The notes under the pieces are model-generated. The model saw only the letters and a list, made by a program, of their open reading frames with translations. It ran no database searches and had not been told where the DNA came from. 64,000 nucleotides of DNA from Camellia lanceoleosa (taxonomy: Eukaryota > Streptophyta > Magnoliopsida > Ericales > Theaceae), in contig CM045762.1 in NCBI GenBank assembly GCA_025200525.1, positions 104,186,682 through 104,250,681 of the forward strand, in the 5' to 3' direction. This document shows, in pieces, positions 60,010 through 64,000 of the stretch (the stretch's first letter is position 1; each line of letters begins with the position of its first letter). Position numbers and translations under genes: made by a program.

Positions 60010-60900
60010 CAAAAAAAAGCATGTTTACAGTTTAAAGCAAGGCCAAACAGTGAGCACAAATGGGGCCAAGCTAGCATACAAAAATGGCCCCGAAAGCAAG
60101 ATATTGAAGCAACTCACAGATGCTGGCCCCTAACAGAGAAGGGGCCTTCTACAATATTGAAGAGGGGAAAAAAATATGATGTTTCACAGTTTATGACAAA
60201 CCCCAAAAACAGGTAAAAGTATGCTAAAAATGCTACGCAAAATAAGGGCCAAAATGGAGATAAAGAAGCAACTGATACATGCTGGTCCCAAACAGGTAAG
60301 GGCCTTTCAACAATGTTGAAGAGGGGCCCAAAATATGACTTTTTACAGTTGATGGCCGAGCCCAAAACAGTGTAAAACTATGCTCAAAATGTAATACAAG
60401 ATATGGCCTAAAAAAGAAGCTACAACACAAAGTATACAAATGATGTTCCAAACAGCAATAGACCCTTAATGAAACATAGAGAGGGGGTCAAGAAAAGGCC
60501 ATTTTCATTTTGGACCAAGGTCCAAAAACAGAAGCTCAATAAGCTAATAAATCATGCAAAAATGGGGCTAAAATATGGATATTAAAGCAAGTAGCACATG
60601 AAGGACTCAAAAAGTGATGAGCCCTTCTACAATGTTGAAGAAGGGCTCAAAATAAGCCTATTTACAGTTTACAATATGCTTCAAAACAGATTATACACAG
60701 GCCTAAAATAACATGCAAGAAAATGGCATACAAGAGGGATAATGAAGTAAGTGCAAAATGGGGGCCTCAAACAGTAAGAGGCCCTTAATGAAAGATGAAA
60801 TAGAGCTCAAAAAAATACCACTTTCAGTTATGGCCGGAGATCAAAGATACAAGCAAGAAGGGCTAAGAAAGCATGCCAAAAATGAGCTAAAAAGAGGGAA
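60010..60900. repeat. Tandem repeat of about 155-165 bp, five or more diverged units, within the LTR
   Basis: The block '(gg)cccttctacaatgttgaag' with a following 'ggggcccaaaata' type sequence recurs near 60145, 60303, 60463, 60626 and 60781, each preceded by 'aaagcaa(c/g)t' and followed by 'acagtttat' variants. Confidence 0.75.
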
Positions 60901-61324
60901 ATGGTAACTCACCCTTGTAGACCAATCTTTAGCAACTTCTTGGACCAAGTTTAGGTGCTCCTCAGCTCTGGAAGACAGCTCCAAGTGGCTGGAATGGAGG
61001 TGGTGGTGTGATGCTAGGTGGTGGTGAAGAAATGGTGTAGGAACTTGGATGTTTTGATAGTTGAAGTGTAGAGAGGGAGAGAGGCAATGCAAGAGGCTCA
61101 AGGCAAATTTTTCCAACCCTTAAAACTAAAGGGGAGGGGCTGGTTTTATAGGCAAAGGGGTGGAAAAAGAGGGGGAAAAATGGGGGGGAAAACAATCCAA
61201 GTTTCCCCCCAAAAGGGCCAAACCCTCGGACATGGGTGAAGTGCAAAACAAAATATATGGCTAGAATGCACTTGGGACAAGGATCATGGCCGGCTAGTTT
61301 AAATGGGAAAAAAAGATCATCCAC

Positions 61325-61460
61325 CAGAAAAAGGCGGCCGGCCGGCTACTTTTTCTTGGTTTTCTGGCCGGCCAGCTACTTTTTCTGGCTTTTCTGGCCG
61401 GCCAGCTACATTCAGGACAAAAAAAGTGGGCTGCCGGAAAGAAAAGTGGCAGGTGGGTGA
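61325..61460. repeat. GGCCGGCC cluster
   Basis: Three copies of 'ggccggcc(a/g)gctacttttt' in tandem (61334, 61367, 61396), with palindromic GGCCGGCC cores. Equivalent cores occur at 50-95 and 2035-2115 in the left-edge LTR. Confidence 0.85.
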
Positions 61461-62395
61461 TTTGAAAGTCCAAATGTGGCCATTGAACTATCCAAATTAA
61501 AGCCCCAGAAGTTATCTTTCCAATGGCGCAAACCTTGCATCAAAATTCCTCCTGTGGAAAAAATTATACCCATTTCCGTGAAGCCGCGCAGATTCGGTTC
61601 CAACCGGAGTGATACCCTACTTCAATCAACCATATCTCCCCTATCCGGAATTGGATTTAGGAGATTCTTGAGTGAAAAATGAAGCCCCGGAAGTCTTATT
61701 TCCAACGGTGGTGGCCTCATAGCTTGATTCCAAGTATGCGAATGAATAGGCCCGATTCGGCGAGGGCTGTCCGATTCTCTCTTAACGATTCATGCCCATT
61801 TTCTCCCCCAACTGGATTTCTTCCTTCTTCTCCTCTTTTCTTCAACTTCAAGCCCCTAAGTAAGGTGTTTTGAAAGATTTTTCAAAGATTTCATCTCTCT
61901 TTCATTCATTCCCACTTTGTCCTTGCTCGGTTTACCGAAAAGCGCAACATTTGACAAAATACGAGCCTCGGAACATCGTAAAAACTTTATTTTCAAAATG
62001 TTTTGAAAGAGAGGGCTTTAAGATCTAAAATCTTTTGATCAAGATTGTTTTGGTCCAAAGGAGGTATGAAGTTGAGGTTTGACTCTCTTTTTGCCAAAGA
62101 AATTGAACCTTTGCCTTGCACATCTTTCATCACTGAGCAAACCATCAGTCGCGTCCAAGTCTTATGGACGGTCAAAAATGAGGTGTCTACAGTTGCCCCT
62201 CTTTGACAGAACTCGGAAGTCAAGAAGTGACGGGAGTGAATGTCAAAGCCTAGAGACGACCCATTTTTGACAAGGCCGAAGACTTGGACAAACAAACAAA
62301 ATATAGATAAATAAATGGTTGTGCCCGCAGGCTGCCTACGTATCCCCTTGCAAGGAATCAAACCAGCGTAGTTCAGGGGCAGGATGCAAAATGAT

Positions 62396-62560
62396 ATGCA
62401 GGAAGATTTTGATAATTGGACTTACACACTACGTGAAGCCAGTTTTGAAAATTGGACTTATACGCTACGCGAAGCCGATTTGAACATTGGACTTATACGC
62501 TACGCGAAGCCGGTTTGAAAATTGGACTTACACGCTACGCGAAGCCGGTTTAAAAAATTG
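62396..62560. repeat. Tandem repeat of about 45-50 bp ('acttatacgctacgcgaagc')
   Basis: Four units share 'ttggacttacacgctacgcg' followed by 'aagccggtttgaaaa'. Confidence 0.9.
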
Positions 62561-63119
62561 AGGATTCATGCAATGCACTGTAATGTAGTGGCTAAAATGC
62601 AATGTAATAGCTAAGAGGTAAAGGTACCTTACAGGGGTAATTGGCAATGGTTTACCTCATGTTGTTGGGGATTTCTCGCTTCTTCTTGATTGGACCACAG
62701 GTACTACTTTTCTCCCTGACTATGGTCATAGCTTTCCCTATTCTCCAACAGGGTGACAGACTAGGTTGGATCAGTATCCAGAATTGAGGTGCATACAGAT
62801 GCTATCTTAATCTATGGGGCTGCCATACAGATTTCAAGCCGAGGATATACCCCTGGGTATTTAAACCAGACTTTAGTCCCAAAAATCCCGAACCTTTGAG
62901 TTCTAGGCATGAGCCATTCGAACTCTAGTTTCCACCGTCTCAGTTAGTCTCCAGGAACTCACCGCAAACACAGGCAGGTGGCTATACCAGACCACCGGAA
63001 GTCGTTCGGGCACGACAAACACCAAAGGAATTGCACCTTTAGAGGATTTAAGGTCTCCTAGACCGGAGAGTGCACAAGACGGTGCGAATAAATACAAGTG
63101 CGATGCAAAACAACGCGAA

Positions 63120-64000
63120 TGACGATGCAGGATTTAAGGTCTCTTTAGACCGGAGGATTTAAGGTCTCCTGGACCAGGTGAGTGCACAAGACAGTGCGAA
63201 CTAAAGGTAAAGTGCACAAGATAGCGCGATAAAATGCATGCACAATGCAAGTAATGGCCACGGCGTAAGATAGCGCGATGCAATGTACTAACAAGTACAG
63301 GTGAGATGCGCAAGATAGCGCGAGTAAAATGTAATGCACTAACAAGTACAGGTGAGACGCGCAAGATAGCGCGAATGATACAATGCACAAAATAGTGCGA
63401 TACGCTAAACAGCGTGATTGATTTGAAATGCACAAGATAGTGCGATGTGATATGCAAAGCACAGGACAGTGCGATTGAGGTGCGTAAAATAGCGTGAATG
63501 TAAACTACACAAAACAGTGCGATTGAGGTGCAAAAAATAGCGCGAATGATAAACTGCACAGAACAGTGTGATGCGCAAAATAGCGCGAATGTAAACTGCG
63601 CAAGATAGCGCGAATGATAAACTGCACAAAACAGTGCGATTGAGGTGAGCAAGATAGCGCGAATGATAAATTGCACAAAAGCGGTCGATCGCAAAATAAG
63701 CGAATGTAAACCTGCACAAAAAGCGATCTACGAATGAGGTCGCAAAATAAGCGCGAATGTAAAACCGCAGAATAGTGCGATCGCAAAATAAGCGTGAATG
63801 TAAGCGCACAAAAGCGGAGTGCGCAAAAAGTAGCGATTGATTTGAAATGCACAAGATAGTGCGATACGCTAAACGGCGCGATTGATTTGAAATGCACTAA
63901 ATAGCGCGATACGCTAAACAGCGTGAGTGATTTGAAATGCACAAGATAGTGCGAGTGAGATACAACCACAAGATGCACAAGACAGGGCTAGTGAGATACA
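63120..64000. repeat. Diverged short tandem repeats ('gcacaagatagcgcgaatg' type) to the window edge
   Basis: Over 800 bases of units 25-60 bases long containing 'caaaacagtgcgatt' or 'caagatagcgcga', alternating in order. The frames read through it on the minus strand (repeated 'LVHFKSI', 'RAILR' words) are repeat artefacts. Confidence 0.85.

Larger units (their letters stand above)
57856..62191 (+). mobile_element. Complete long LTR (4.3 kb), 5' LTR of a retrotransposon extending past the window
   Basis: Bounded by TGTAGACA (57856-57863) and TGTCTACA (62184-62191), perfect inverted termini. It is followed by non-LTR leader, so this is the 5' LTR of an element continuing to the right. It is related to 1-2380. 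It contains several direct-repeat blocks (58320-58460, 59500-59690, 60010-60900) and GGCCGGCC clusters near its end. The size and the leader motifs suggest a Ty3/gypsy element of the Ogre/Tat type, but no protein is visible to prove it. Confidence 0.75.
62192..64000 (+). mobile_element. Leader (5' untranslated) region of the right-edge retrotransposon
   Basis: Starts 'gttgcccctctttgacagaa' directly after the LTR and contains 'ggctgcctacgtatcc' (62330-62345) and 'cgtagttcaggg' (62367-62378), motifs common in long-LTR plant gypsy leaders. A canonical tRNA primer site could not be identified. The rest is two tandem arrays (62396-62560 and 63120-64000). Coding regions, if any, lie beyond 64000. 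Confidence 0.6.

Noticed and set aside
1..62191. The left-edge and right-edge LTRs as two ends of a single giant element
   Set aside because: The sequence after 2380 is a Mutator fragment, not the leader found after 62191, and two host genes lie between; they are separate insertions.
63134..63978. Long minus-strand frames with repeated LVHFKSI / RAILR words
   Set aside because: They are translations of the tandem repeat and vary with unit order.

Overview
The window is nuclear DNA of a dicot-type flowering plant, probably a woody species with a repeat-rich genome. This rests on two intron-containing plant genes, AT-rich intergenic DNA with many microsatellites, and a dense nested set of plant transposable elements. 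I cannot name the species. No bacterial, organellar or CRISPR features are seen.

Two intact protein-coding genes occupy the middle. (1) At 20981-32789 (+), an 11-exon gene encodes a WD40-repeat plus inositol polyphosphate 5-phosphatase protein of the FRA3 / WD40-5PTase group (predicted 1208 aa, all catalytic motifs present). (2) At 35721-40269 (-), a 3-exon gene encodes an ankyrin-repeat membrane protein with a PGG domain, ITN1-like (predicted 592 aa). They converge tail to tail, with about 2.9 kb between the stop codons. Phosphoinositide turnover and membrane ankyrin signalling could both act at the plasma membrane, but nothing here shows that they work together.

The rest is mostly mobile DNA. 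The left edge (1-2380) is the 3' part of a long LTR that interrupts a Mutator-like transposase gene fragment (2386-3247, -). A related complete 4.3 kb LTR (57856-62191), followed by repeat-rich leader, fills the right edge and continues beyond it. A Ty1/copia element (44279-55203) has matching LTRs but lacks gag/protease and has a broken pol. It carries two nested insertions: a 219 bp poly(A) retroposon with an 11 bp target duplication, and a 3.9 kb solo LTR with a 5 bp duplication.

That solo LTR belongs to the most striking family in the window: long non-coding TG...CA units of 2.3-3.9 kb. Exact 5 bp target duplications flank three of them (5911-8208, 15860-18350, 48616-52495). Four of the five best copies share the same internal order: AT-rich start, an array of the palindrome CGCTCGAGCG, a GTGAGTA-type segment, a minisatellite of hairpin-forming units, and a conserved end reading GGGTCATGACA or similar. 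One copy (23168-25474) sits in intron 1 of the phosphatase gene.

Smaller elements include a tRNA-type SINE just upstream of the phosphatase gene (20413-20692), an RTE-type LINE fragment (8545-8890), a 5'-truncated LINE-like tail (34485-34592), a Mutator-type non-autonomous element with 9 bp duplications (12910-13704), a Tourist-like MITE with TAA duplications (42317-42870), three copies of one inverted-repeat MITE family, and a palindromic foldback element (19123-19300).
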